64,000 bases of DNA from Candidatus Acetothermia bacterium (GCA_003562845.1 PWTL01000071.1:1-64000), one strand, 5' to 3'; shown: positions 40,155-50,562, counted from the stretch's first letter. A program made the numbers and translations. The notes: a model not told the origin generated them from the letters alone.

Positions 40155-41162
40155 GTGAGGGCGCTGGTCACGGGAGGTACGGGTTTTCTGGGGGCGAACG
40201 TGGTCCGTGTTCTCCTGGAGGAGGGGCTGACTGTGCGCGTGTTGGCCCGCCCCCGTTCGGACAGGCGGGCGCTGGCCGGGCTGGACGTGGAGGTCGTGGG
40301 CGGAGACATCCTCGACGAAAGATCCGTCCGGCGAGCGCTGACGGGGTGCCCAGTGGTGTTCCACGTGGCCGCTTTGTACGCGTTCTCCCCGCGTCAGGTT
40401 CAGAGAATGTACACGGTGAACGTGGACGGGACCCGCATGGTGCTCGAGGCGGCGCAGCAGGCCGGCGCGGAGCGCGTGGTGTACACAAGCTCTGTTTCCG
40501 CGCTCGGGCTGCGCGAGGAGGGCCGCGGGGCTGACGAGACGACCCCGGTTCGTTCCGAGCTCATCGTCGGCCACTACAAGAGAAGCAAGTATCTGGCCGA
40601 GCAGGTGGCGCTGGAGTTCTCACAGCGGCTCCCGGTGGTGATAGTGAACCCGAGTTTCCCTGTGGGCCCGTGGGATGTGAAACCCACCCCCACCGGACAG
40701 GTGATCGTCGACTTCTTGAACCGAAAGATGCCCGCGTACGTGGATACGGGAATGAACGTTGTTGACGCCGAAGACGTGGGCCGGGGGCACTTCCTGGCCG
40801 CGGAGCGGGGACGCCCGGGCGAGAGATACATTCTGGGAGGAGAGAACCTGACCATGCGTGAGTTTCTGCAGTTGCTCGCCGAGGTGAGCGGCCTCCCTGC
40901 CCCCAAGGTGCGCCTTCCCTACCTCCCGATCCTTGGCCTGTCGTATCTGAACTACTTCTCCCTGCGCTGCACAGGGCGGGGCAGTAAGCGGATGACGCCG
41001 GAGACGCTGCGCATGTCACGGCACAAGATGTTCTTCGACCCGAGCAAGGCTGTCGGGGAGCTCGGCTTTCCGCAGACGCTGCCTCGGGAGGCGCTAAGCA
41101 AGGCGGTTCGCTGGTTCTGGGAGCACGGCTATGCCGTGGGGCCGGGGCGGGAGAGCGGTTGA
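40155..41162 (+). CDS. NAD-dependent epimerase/dehydratase, HpnA-like (hopanoid-associated sugar epimerase type)
   Basis: VRALVTGGTGFLGANVVRVLL; PSFPVGPWDVKPTPTGQVIVDFLNRKMPAYVDTGMNVVDAEDVGRGHFLAAERGRPGERYILGGENLTM. Confidence 0.88.
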   Translation: MRALVTGGTGFLGANVVRVLLEEGLTVRVLARPRSDRRALAGLDVEVVGGDILDERSVRRALTGCPVVFHVAALYAFSPRQVQRMYTVNVDGTRMVLEAAQQAGAERVVYTSSVSALGLREEGRGADETTPVRSELIVGHYKRSKYLAEQVALEFSQRLPVVIVNPSFPVGPWDVKPTPTGQVIVDFLNRKMPAYVDTGMNVVDAEDVGRGHFLAAERGRPGERYILGGENLTMREFLQLLAEVSGLPAPKVRLPYLPILGLSYLNYFSLRCTGRGSKRMTPETLRMSRHKMFFDPSKAVGELGFPQTLPREALSKAVRWFWEHGYAVGPGRESG

Positions 41163-41182
41163 GTCTCCTGTGTTCGCGGTAG

Positions 41183-42688
<1,506 letters not shown>

Positions 42689-42696
42689 AGGAGTGG

Positions 42697-42734
42697 GGAC
42701 AGGCACCTTTCCGCCAGGAGAGAGGTGCCTGTCC
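42697..42734. terminator. Bidirectional terminator hairpin between convergent proS and csp
   Basis: Perfect 12-bp inverted repeat GGACAGGCACCT ... AGGTGCCTGTCC followed by GGTTTTG. Confidence 0.8.
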
Positions 42735-42744
42735 GGTTTTGCTA

Positions 42745-42945
42745 TCAGCTAGGGGTGGCGTTCTTGGCCTGGGGGCCCTTTGGACTCTGCTCGATCTCGA
42801 ACTCTACGTCCTGCCCCTCGCGGAGGCTCTTGAAGCCAGGCATGTTGATCTCCGAATAGTGCACGAACACGTCCGGCCCGTCTACCTGTTCGATGAAGCC
42901 GAAACCTTTCGCGTCGTCGAACCACTTCACTTTGCCGGTGGCCAC
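42745..42945 (-). CDS. csp: Cold-shock domain protein (CspA family)
   Basis: [66 protein letters not shown]. Confidence 0.97.
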   Translation of the reverse strand: MATGKVKWFDDAKGFGFIEQVDGPDVFVHYSEINMPGFKSLREGQDVEFEIEQSPKGPQAKNATPS

Positions 42946-43055
42946 TGGTGTCTCCCTCCTTTCCTCTCAACTACGACCGCCTACGTGCTTGCACCGCTTG
43001 GTTGAGGGTCACCCAACAGCCACGCACTCACACTTCGTACGGTCCTCTCTCCATT

Positions 43056-43083
43056 ACTATAGGGGCTTCCGGAGAGCTGTCAA
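43056..43083 (-). promoter_or_regulatory. Candidate promoter for csp with ~100-nt 5' UTR
   Basis: On minus strand TTGACA (43083-43078), 16-nt spacer, TATAGT (43061-43056). Confidence 0.65.
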
Positions 43084-43189
43084 GCGTACGCATACAACTG
43101 AACACACCGCCCGGTTGTCTCCTCTATCCCTCAAGCTAGAGTCCCGGGTTGAGGACACTTCTGCACTGGAGGATAAGGGCAAGGTGCAC

Positions 43190-43440
43190 GATTAGCTCCT
43201 GGCGCTATGGTGCGGCTCTTGCCGAAGAGGAGACCGTCGAGTTCTCCGCCTGAAATTTCTGATCGACATGCCTCTTTCCCCTGCTCTCGTTGAGTGGCTG
43301 GAGCAACGTTCTGCATCCGGTCCGGCTGGGTCGGAAATCACGGTCGCCATGATTCTGTCAGGGACGATAGGCAGCGGTTTGGTGGAGACGACGGGACCGA
43401 ATGTAGAACCTTCCTGGTCAGTTTCCCGTTGACTCGCAGG
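43190..43440 (+). pseudogene. Putative relic of a second DUF433/DUF5615-type toxin-antitoxin pair
   Basis: Fragment ISSWRYGAALAEEETVEFSA* (TGA 43251) resembles YGAEMARERYVEVP of the intact antitoxin at 1063; overlapping fragment LKFLIDMPLSPALVEWLEQ from 43250 looks like a DUF5615/Mut7-C N-terminus with ATG replaced by CTG. Confidence 0.4.
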
Positions 43441-43535
43441 ACCAAGAAAACCTAAACGAGATCAGGCGATGCGATGTTCACTGAGGCGGGGCGGCTTCAG
43501 TCCGCAGGATCGGTCCCCATGGAGGAAGGGGGGCG

Positions 43536-43582
43536 TTGACACGCGAAAGGCAGTGTGCTAGTGTACGGCATGGGCCCGTACA
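43536..43582 (+). promoter_or_regulatory. Promoter and operator-like palindrome upstream of tacAT-like pair
   Basis: TTGACA (43536-43541), 17-nt spacer, TGc-TAGTGT (extended -10, 43559-43564), overlapping palindrome TGTACGG-N7-CCGTACA (43562-43582). Confidence 0.6.
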
Positions 43583-43612
43583 GAACCCGGGTCAATGATA
43601 GGGAGTGTCACC

Positions 43613-43885
43613 ATGGCTGTTAAAGGTGAAAGAATCGAGCTTCGCGCAAGCCCCGACGAGAAAGCCTTGGTCAAGCGGGCTGCCGCGCTAACGCACCGTT
43701 CGGTCTCCGAGTTTGTGATCAACAGCGCCGTCAAAGCTGCCCGCCGTGCTGTAAAGGAACATGAGGAAGTGGCCCTCTCTCGCCAAGACAGTGAAGCATT
43801 TGTCCAAGCCCTTCTCCGCCCTCCGAAACCAAGCGAGGGACTGAGCACCGCCGTGCAACGATACAAACGAGACAGAAACCTGTGA
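43613..43885 (+). CDS. DUF1778 (TacA-type, ribbon-helix-helix) antitoxin
   Basis: MAVKGERIELRASPDEKALVKRAAALTHRSVSEFVINSAVKAARRAV. Confidence 0.9.
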   Translation: MAVKGERIELRASPDEKALVKRAAALTHRSVSEFVINSAVKAARRAVKEHEEVALSRQDSEAFVQALLRPPKPSEGLSTAVQRYKRDRNL

Positions 43886-44404
43886 ATGGCATGCCCTGAC
43901 GTCGAACACCTTGTTGAGCCATTGGGCGCTGACCACGACAGGAGTACCTTCTTCTCAGGTATTCCTGTATTGGATGAGTATCTGCAGCACCGGGCGAATC
44001 AGGACAAACGTCGGAACGTAACCGTTCCTTTTGTTCTTATCAGCCGAGACGACCCGCGGGTGTTGGGTTACTACACTCTCTCAGCCTGTGCGGTCAGGCT
44101 TGCCGAGTTACCGTCCGATCTGGCGCGCAGGTTGCCCCGTTATCCCGTTGTGCCCACTACCCTGCTTGGACGGTTGGCCGTGGATCAGAGGTGCCGTGGT
44201 CAGGGCTTGGGGGAATTCCTTCTGATGGACGCTCTGTTTCGGAGTTCCGTCCACGCTCAGGAAGTAGCTTCGTATGCTGTGGTGGTGAGCGCCAAGAACG
44301 AAGCTGCGCGGAGTTTCTACCAGAAGTACGGGTTTCGGGCTCTCATCGACAATGAGAACCGGCTCTTCCTCCCCATGAGCACGATATCTGGGCTGTTCTT
44401 GTAG
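43886..44404 (+). CDS. TacT-type GNAT acetyltransferase toxin
   Basis: FFSGIPVLDEYLQHRANQDKRRNVTVPFVLI, VLGYYTLSACAVRLAELP, LLGRLAVDQRCRGQGLGEFLLMDALFRS, AARSFYQKYGFRAL; ATG directly abuts the antitoxin stop. Confidence 0.92.
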   Translation: MACPDVEHLVEPLGADHDRSTFFSGIPVLDEYLQHRANQDKRRNVTVPFVLISRDDPRVLGYYTLSACAVRLAELPSDLARRLPRYPVVPTTLLGRLAVDQRCRGQGLGEFLLMDALFRSSVHAQEVASYAVVVSAKNEAARSFYQKYGFRALIDNENRLFLPMSTISGLFL

Positions 44405-44668
44405 ACTCACCGTGCTGACCAGCATGCTCGTTCTGGATGACGTCGGAGAGTTCGGGATTCTCCCTCGCATTGAGAGCCGGGTGTAGCTGGGGAGCTCCAC
44501 ATGTGGGGGACCTGAGCATAGAAGCAACGCTGCCCAGAACGGATGCCTTCACACATCATCTGGGGGACGCGCTCGTTGACCCTGTAGACACGGTTCTACA
44601 ATCGGTCAGGTTGGCTCGGTGAGGCCGATTGTCATGCCTGAGGTAGATGGATAGAACGCTTGGCGAGG

Positions 44669-44744
44669 TGGTGGAGCCGACGGGACTTGAACCCGTGACT
44701 TCTGGCATGCCATGCCAGCGCTCTCCCAGCTGAGCTACGGCCCC
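44669..44744 (-). tRNA. tRNA-Ala(GGC), CCA encoded
   Basis: Minus strand GGGGCCG-TA-GCTC AGCTGGGA GAGC-G-CTGGC ATGGCAT GCCAG-AAGTC-ACGGG TTCAAGT CCCGT-CGGCTCC-A-CCA; full cloverleaf, anticodon GGC. Confidence 0.95.
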
Positions 44745-44752
44745 TTGCTACA

Positions 44753-45244
44753 TCAATCTTCCCCCTGCAAGGCTGCTCTGTCAACGTGCGTGGCACTGGG
44801 ATTGTGGAGGGGTATGGAGTCGAGCTCTCCCCAGGCAAGGGTACTGAGCAGGAGCTCGGCTGCGGCCTTGACTGCCGGGGTCAGGCCCTCCCCGGGTTCC
44901 AGGAGAGCAGGTTGCACTCCCACCAGGACCAGATTGCGGACACTGTCTTGTAGGAGAGACAGAAGGAAGGGAAGGGGGAGGCCATGGGTGCTCGTGAGCA
45001 TGGCTGGTGCGGCGTGTACTGGAAGGCGACGAACTGTGCCGGGGGGCAGGTCCAGCTCCGCTGCATCCACTATCAGCAGGGTGTGTGGTCTGTCCCGTTG
45101 GATCTTTCCCACGATGTTCTCGGGCGTCGTGCCCGCCAGGTACACGGTCCACCCGTGCGCAGCAAGGCGACGGCCTATCCACAGGCCGACCCCGTCATCT
45201 TGGCGGAGCGGGTTTCCCACCCCCAGGAAGGCATGGTGCATCAA
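44753..45244 (-). CDS. Hydrogenase maturation protease (HycI/M52-like)
   Basis: HAFLGVGNPLRQDDGVGLWIGRRLA, TLLIVDAAELDLPPGTVRRL, TSTHGLPLPFLLSLLQ. Confidence 0.8.
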   Translation of the reverse strand: MMHHAFLGVGNPLRQDDGVGLWIGRRLAAHGWTVYLAGTTPENIVGKIQRDRPHTLLIVDAAELDLPPGTVRRLPVHAAPAMLTSTHGLPLPFLLSLLQDSVRNLVLVGVQPALLEPGEGLTPAVKAAAELLLSTLAWGELDSIPLHNPSATHVDRAALQGED

Positions 45245-45993
45245 GCAAGGTTCTCCCGGAGGAAGGTCCGGAACGGGTGGGCCAGGTTGGTCATGTTGTC
45301 CATCTTCAGGATCAAGATGCGTGGTCCGTCCAGGGAGATGATGCCCCTCTCTTTGAGGTCGGAGAGCACGCGGATGGCGGTCTCGGTAGACACCCCAGCC
45401 ATCTCTGCGAGCTCGGTTCGCGGTAGTTCAACGCCGATATCCAGGCCCTGCACAGTTTCCTTTCCAAAGGCCTGGTACAGTTCCACGAGCGCCCGAGCGA
45501 CGCGCTCTTTGGCTGAACGGGAGGTGATCTCCACGAGTTTGTCGCCGAACACCTTAACCTCACGGGAAAGCATCTCCACCAGACGTAGCCCGACGTCGGG
45601 GTACTTGCGAACGAAGGCGAGGAAATCCTCCTTCGGGATGAACATAAGGCGCGATGGTTCAAGGGTCTTGGCATAACAAGTGTACGTCTCCCGGTCGAAC
45701 AGCGTCTTCTCCCCCAGTATCTCTCCGGGGCCGAGCAGTTTGAGAATCTGAGAGTGCGACGGGCGGGTGTGTTTGGCTACCTTCACCTTGCCCTGACAGA
45801 CAATGTACAGGCCAAAGGCGGGCATTCCTTCACGGAACACCGTCTCCCCGGCTGGCACTTCCGTGGTCCGCATGAGCTCACGGAGTTCCTTCCATGCTGG
45901 GGCAGGGAGGCTGTGGAACACATACGAACAGCTAACATCGCACCGCTCGCAGGGATCAAGTCTGGTCGGCCGGCTTACGGGCGCTTCCCGCAT
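45241..45993 (-). CDS. Crp/Fnr-family transcriptional regulator with N-terminal cysteine cluster
   Basis: CERCDVSCSY N-term; cNMP-binding fold ETVFREGMPAFGLYIVCQGKVKVAK; HTH PRTELAEMAGVSTETAIRVLSDLKERGII. Confidence 0.92.
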   Translation of the reverse strand: MREAPVSRPTRLDPCERCDVSCSYVFHSLPAPAWKELRELMRTTEVPAGETVFREGMPAFGLYIVCQGKVKVAKHTRPSHSQILKLLGPGEILGEKTLFDRETYTCYAKTLEPSRLMFIPKEDFLAFVRKYPDVGLRLVEMLSREVKVFGDKLVEITSRSAKERVARALVELYQAFGKETVQGLDIGVELPRTELAEMAGVSTETAIRVLSDLKERGIISLDGPRILILKMDNMTNLAHPFRTFLRENLA

Positions 45994-46912
45994 TTCGATA
46001 TCGTTTGTACCGCAAAGCCTTCAGCTCGTCCAGCGAGCTCGAGGACAATGCGCGCAAGTGCTCGCCCAAGGCGCTTCGCAGCTCGTCTGCGGTTTTGTCG
46101 GGGTCGGTGTGCGCCCCGCCCACGGGTTCGGGGATTATCTGATCGGCGAATCCCAACTCCACGAGGTGGGGGGCGGTGAGGCGCAGGGCTTGTGCCGCCT
46201 GCGCTGCTGACGAAGAGTCCTTCCACAGGATTGCTGCTGCTCCCTCGGGGGAGATCACGGAGTACGTTGCGTTTTCCATCATCAACACGCGGTCGGCCGC
46301 GCCCAGGGCGATGGCGCCGCCTGAGCCGCCCTCCCCGAGGATGACAGCTACGGTGGGGACGTTGAGCGCGAGCATACGGGAGATGCACTGCGCGATGGCT
46401 CCGGCGATGTTCTGCTCCTCCGATTGAAGCCCGGGATACGCGCCGGGCGTGTCCACCAGAGTGACCACGGGCAGGTGCAAACGTTCGGCAATGTCCATCA
46501 GGCGCAGGCACTTGCGGTACCCTTGGGGGGTAGCCATACCGAAGCGACAGGCCCGCTGCTCCTCAGGAGTGCTCCCACGATGATGGAAGAGGAACATGAT
46601 TCTCTCCCCTTGCACCAGGGCGGGGCCTCCGCGCAAGGCAGGGTCGTCCCCGCCCATTCGGTCGCCGCGCAGCTCGTAGAACGCCTCCGCGAGGGCCTCC
46701 ACCAAAGGCAGCCCTCGAGGGCGTTCGGGATGGCGGGCGAGCTTTACCCTGTCCCAATCGGACATTCGTGCGTACTGCTCGCGCCTTAGGCTGAACAGCT
46801 TCTTCTCCAGAAGCGTAATCTCCTCACGGAGGTCCACGTCGCCCGTCTCCATCATCTGGCGCAGCTCGGCCACCTTGTCCTCCAGCGCGCGGATAGATGA
46901 GTCGTCAACCAT
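45956..46912 (-). CDS. accA: Acetyl-CoA carboxylase carboxyltransferase subunit alpha
   Basis: ARHPERPRGLPLVEAL, GMATPQGYRKCLRLMDIAERLHLPVVTLVDTPGAYPG, VILGEGGSGGAIALG, YSVISPEGAAAILWKD. Confidence 0.95.
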   Translation of the reverse strand: MVDDSSIRALEDKVAELRQMMETGDVDLREEITLLEKKLFSLRREQYARMSDWDRVKLARHPERPRGLPLVEALAEAFYELRGDRMGGDDPALRGGPALVQGERIMFLFHHRGSTPEEQRACRFGMATPQGYRKCLRLMDIAERLHLPVVTLVDTPGAYPGLQSEEQNIAGAIAQCISRMLALNVPTVAVILGEGGSGGAIALGAADRVLMMENATYSVISPEGAAAILWKDSSSAAQAAQALRLTAPHLVELGFADQIIPEPVGGAHTDPDKTADELRSALGEHLRALSSSSLDELKALRYKRYRNAGSARKPADQT

Positions 46913-47756
46913 GCGCACCTCCTGTGAGCACATGCAAGGCCTTTGCCAGCTCCGCCCGGAGAGACTCGCGGGTCACTACCTGGTCCACCACACCGTGTTC
47001 CAGAGCGAACGTTGCGGTCTGGAAGCCCGCGGGAAGCCGCTCTCCGGTTGTCTTCTCGATCACGCGGGGTCCGGCGAACCCGATCATGGCGCCTTGCTCG
47101 GCGATGGTGACGTCGGCCAGGCTGGCCACTGACGCCAGCATGCCGCCGCTGGAAGGGTAGGTGAACACGACGATGAACGGGACTCCCGCTTCTGCCAGCA
47201 GGTTGCGTGTGGCTACGGTCTTGGCCATTTGCATGAGCGAAACTATGCCCTCCTGCACCCGCGCTCCGCCGGAGGCGACGACTAGTACAAAGGGAATATG
47301 CTCTTCCGCAGACCGTTCCACCGCTGTGGCGATCTCGTCACCCACCACTTGACCCATGCTTCCGCCGATGAAGCGGAAGTCCATCACGGCGAGGAGCAGC
47401 GGGGAACCGTCCAAGGTCCCCCGGCCCACCAGGATCGCGTCGTTAAGCCCTGTGATGGCTTGAGCTTCGTCCAGTCGCTCCTGATAGGGGCGGCGATCGA
47501 CGAACTCCAACGGGTCGGTGGATGTGTAGTCCGCTGTCAGTGTAGTGTAGCTGTCCTGGTCTACAATAGACGCAATGCGTTCCTGCGCTGTGAGGAAGAA
47601 ATAGGCGCCGCAGCGGGGACAGATGTGGTTTGTCTCTTTGAGCTTGCGGCGGAATACGAGCTCTCCGCACTCTCTGCACCGCAGCCAAGCAGTCTCTTCG
47701 GCCCGACGCGGCTCTACTTCTACGTAGCGTCCTCGGTTATCTCGCCTGATCGGCAT
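46905..47756 (-). CDS. accD: Acetyl-CoA carboxylase carboxyltransferase subunit beta
   Basis: Zinc ribbon CRECGE..CPRCGA; MDFRFIGGSMGQVVGDEI, ASGGARVQEGIVSLMQMAKT, GFAGPRVIEKTTGERLPAGFQTATFALEHGVVDQVV. Confidence 0.95.
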   Translation of the reverse strand: MPIRRDNRGRYVEVEPRRAEETAWLRCRECGELVFRRKLKETNHICPRCGAYFFLTAQERIASIVDQDSYTTLTADYTSTDPLEFVDRRPYQERLDEAQAITGLNDAILVGRGTLDGSPLLLAVMDFRFIGGSMGQVVGDEIATAVERSAEEHIPFVLVVASGGARVQEGIVSLMQMAKTVATRNLLAEAGVPFIVVFTYPSSGGMLASVASLADVTIAEQGAMIGFAGPRVIEKTTGERLPAGFQTATFALEHGVVDQVVTRESLRAELAKALHVLTGGAHG

Positions 47757-48411
47757 CGGGCACCTCCTTGGGTGTCGGCCTCCCCTGCAGCTTCTGCGGG
47801 ACAACCACGCCCCCTGACAAAACGAGGCTGAACCCTTCGTCCATGGTCAAATCCAGGGGGACCACTTTGTCTTCCGGCAGGAACAAAACCCATCCCGAAA
47901 GCGGGTTGGGCGCCGTGGGGATATATACTGAAACCACGGGCCTGCCGAATACCTGGTCCAGCCGCGAAAGCTCATTGCTGGTCACGACCCCCAGCACATA
48001 CGATCCTTCCTTGGGGAACTCCACCAACACAAGCCTCTTGTGCTGGGCTCCCGGTACCACCTCCCGCTTGAGCAGGGCGTGCGATAGCTGCCGCGTGGCC
48101 CAATAGAGCTTGCGCAATACAGGGAGCGAGAGCAAGCCCTGCTCCACGGTACTCACCAGGCGTTTGCCCAACCAGTAGCGGGCTACAGCTCCCACTAGCA
48201 GGACTACACTTGCGGTTACCAGGATCTCCGTGCCGGGGATATACCGTCCAAAGGCGCGAGTAAGAAGCTGCGACAGCGCAGTCTGTGGGCCTACCCAGCT
48301 GGCCACGAGACGGAAGGTGAGCCACAGGACATACGCTGTCAGTCCTGCGGGCAGGATCACCAACAGCCCCGAGACGAACGTATCACGTAACAGGCGCATC
48401 AGGCGCTTCAT
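47737..48411 (-). CDS. DUF502 family membrane protein
   Basis: FVSGLLVILPAGLTAYVLWL; VLVEFPKEGSYVLGVVTSNE; VYIPTAPNPLSGWVLFLPEDKVVPLDLTMDE. Confidence 0.9.
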   Translation of the reverse strand: MKRLMRLLRDTFVSGLLVILPAGLTAYVLWLTFRLVASWVGPQTALSQLLTRAFGRYIPGTEILVTASVVLLVGAVARYWLGKRLVSTVEQGLLSLPVLRKLYWATRQLSHALLKREVVPGAQHKRLVLVEFPKEGSYVLGVVTSNELSRLDQVFGRPVVSVYIPTAPNPLSGWVLFLPEDKVVPLDLTMDEGFSLVLSGGVVVPQKLQGRPTPKEVPDADQAR

Positions 48412-48568
48412 GTCTCCTCCTGCAGCTCCTTCCGGTTGTACGCCAAACCTGCTGGCTACGCAAAGTGGTCCCCCGGCGCTGGCGCCTGGCAGCGGTAGGC
48501 GTATTGGTTATGATTCTTCGACGAATCGTAGGGAAGTGTGTCGAGCTGAGAAAGGAGGAGTGCGCAAA

Positions 48569-50527
48569 GTGGGCAAGGGTGTGAAGTGGGTGGAGCCTGA
48601 TCCGAAGCGTTCAAACTGGTATTGGCCAACCGACGAGGCCAAGCAGCGTGCCTGGGTGTCCGACCCCGAGGTGTACAAGAGGGCGGAGGAGGACCCACAA
48701 GGCTTTTGGGCCGAACGAGCGGACGAACTGCACTGGTTCAAAAAATGGGACAAGGTTTACGAAGAAGCTCCTTATGAGTTCAAGTGGTTCAGCGGAGGCA
48801 AGCTTAACCTATCGTACAACTCCCTGGATCGTCATGTGGACGCCGGCCATGGAGACCGAGTAGCTCTGATCTGGGAGCCGGAGCCCACCGACCAGCCCGG
48901 TCGTGTGTTGACGTACAGGGAGCTGCTTGCGGAAGTGGCCCGCCTGGCAAACGCTCTCAAGGAGATGGGGGTGCAGAAGGGAGATCGGGTGGGAATATAC
49001 CTACCCATGATTCCCGAGGCAGTGATCGCCATGCAGGCTGTAGTGCGCATTGGTGCGGTGCATTCAGTGGTCTTCTCCGCCTTCTCAGCAGAAGCACTGC
49101 GTGACCGGATGCTTGACTGTGGGGCCAGGGTATTGATCACCGCTGACGGCTACTATCGCCGCGGGAAGCCCATTGCCTTGAAGCCGAATGCTGACCAAGC
49201 GCTGGCCGGCACTCAAGTGGAAAAGGTGATCGTGGTCAACCGCTCGGGGAGCGACGTGCCGATGTCCACGGGGCGGGACGTCTGGTACCACGAGCTGGTA
49301 ACGGACCAGCCTGAAGAGTGTCCGGCGGAGGAGATGGAGGCGGAGGATCTTGCCTTCATCCTGTACACATCCGGCACCACGGGTAAACCCAAGGGGGTTA
49401 TGCACACCACCGGCGGTTACGCTGTGCAGGCCTACACAACGTGCAAGTGGGATTTCAACCTCCACGAGGACGACACTCACTGGTGCACGGCTGACGTGGG
49501 GTGGATCACCGGGCACACGTACATCAACTACGGTCCCCTGATGAACGGGGTGGCGACGGTGGTGTACGAGGGGACCCCCGATCACCCCGACTATGGTCGC
49601 ATGTGGCAGGTCATCGAAAAGCACAAAGTGACGGTGTACTACACTGCTCCTACGGCGATTCGCATGCACGTCAAGTGGGGCGAGGAGTGGCCCGCCAAGT
49701 ACGACCTGTCCACGCTGCGTATCCTGGGAACGGTGGGCGAGCCCATCAACGAAGAGGCGTGGATGTGGTACTTCAGGAACATTGGCGGGGAGCGCTGTCC
49801 CATTGTGGACACGTGGTGGCAGACGGAGACGGGCGCGACTTGCATTCAGGCGCTTCCGGGGATGGGGCCGTTCGTTCCCACCGTTGCCGGCAGGCCGTTC
49901 CCCGGAATCAGGGCGGCGATTCTCGACGCCGGGGGACAGGAGCTCCCCGCGGGCGACGGAGGGTATCTGGTCCTCAAACCACCGTTCCCGCCAGCCCTTT
50001 TGCGTGGCCTGTACGGGGACCCCGAGAAGTACAAGGGGACATACTTCTCCGAGTACGGCCCGGGTTTCTACTTCACTCGAGATGGGGCGCGCATCGACGA
50101 AATGGGGAACGTGCGCATTACCGGTCGGGTGGACGATGTGATGAACGTGGCCGGCCATCGCTTGGCCACCGCCGAGGTGGAGGACGCACTGACGCAGCAT
50201 CCGTTGGTGAGTGAGGTGGCCGTCGTTTCTCGCCCCGACGAAGTCAAAGGAGAGGTACCCATCGCGTTTTTGCTCCTGAAAAAGGGAGCGCAGGCTTCTG
50301 ACGGGTTGAAGCGCGAGTTGGTGAAGACGGTGGACAAGCAAATCGGCCCCACGGCACGTCCTGCGGAGATCTACTTCGTGGAGGACGTTCCCAAGACGCG
50401 CTCGGGAAAGATCATGCGCCGGGTGCTCAAGTCCCTGGTCCGTGGTGAGCCGCTGGGGGACGTGGCCACGCTACGTAATCCTGACTCTGTAGAGGACCTG
50501 AAACGAGCTGTGGGCTACAAGAGCTGA
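48569..50527 (+). CDS. acs: Acetyl-CoA synthetase, AMP-forming
   Basis: ILYTSGTTGKPKGVMHTTGGY, DTWWQTETGATCI, RITGRVDDVMNVAGHRLATAEVE, PKTRSGKIMRR; AAAGGAGG RBS upstream of GTG 48569. Confidence 0.93.
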   Translation: MGKGVKWVEPDPKRSNWYWPTDEAKQRAWVSDPEVYKRAEEDPQGFWAERADELHWFKKWDKVYEEAPYEFKWFSGGKLNLSYNSLDRHVDAGHGDRVALIWEPEPTDQPGRVLTYRELLAEVARLANALKEMGVQKGDRVGIYLPMIPEAVIAMQAVVRIGAVHSVVFSAFSAEALRDRMLDCGARVLITADGYYRRGKPIALKPNADQALAGTQVEKVIVVNRSGSDVPMSTGRDVWYHELVTDQPEECPAEEMEAEDLAFILYTSGTTGKPKGVMHTTGGYAVQAYTTCKWDFNLHEDDTHWCTADVGWITGHTYINYGPLMNGVATVVYEGTPDHPDYGRMWQVIEKHKVTVYYTAPTAIRMHVKWGEEWPAKYDLSTLRILGTVGEPINEEAWMWYFRNIGGERCPIVDTWWQTETGATCIQALPGMGPFVPTVAGRPFPGIRAAILDAGGQELPAGDGGYLVLKPPFPPALLRGLYGDPEKYKGTYFSEYGPGFYFTRDGARIDEMGNVRITGRVDDVMNVAGHRLATAEVEDALTQHPLVSEVAVVSRPDEVKGEVPIAFLLLKKGAQASDGLKRELVKTVDKQIGPTARPAEIYFVEDVPKTRSGKIMRRVLKSLVRGEPLGDVATLRNPDSVEDLKRAVGYKS

Positions 50528-50562
50528 GTGCAATAGGGCAAGCATGGGGATATAGGCAAGCT

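Noticed and set aside
42893-43195. 100-aa plus-strand ORF in the csp leader region
   Set aside because: Lies antisense to csp and its promoter with no coding signature; its 3' part overlaps the TA relic in a different frame.
49085-50341. 418-aa minus-strand ORF
   Set aside because: Antisense shadow of acs.
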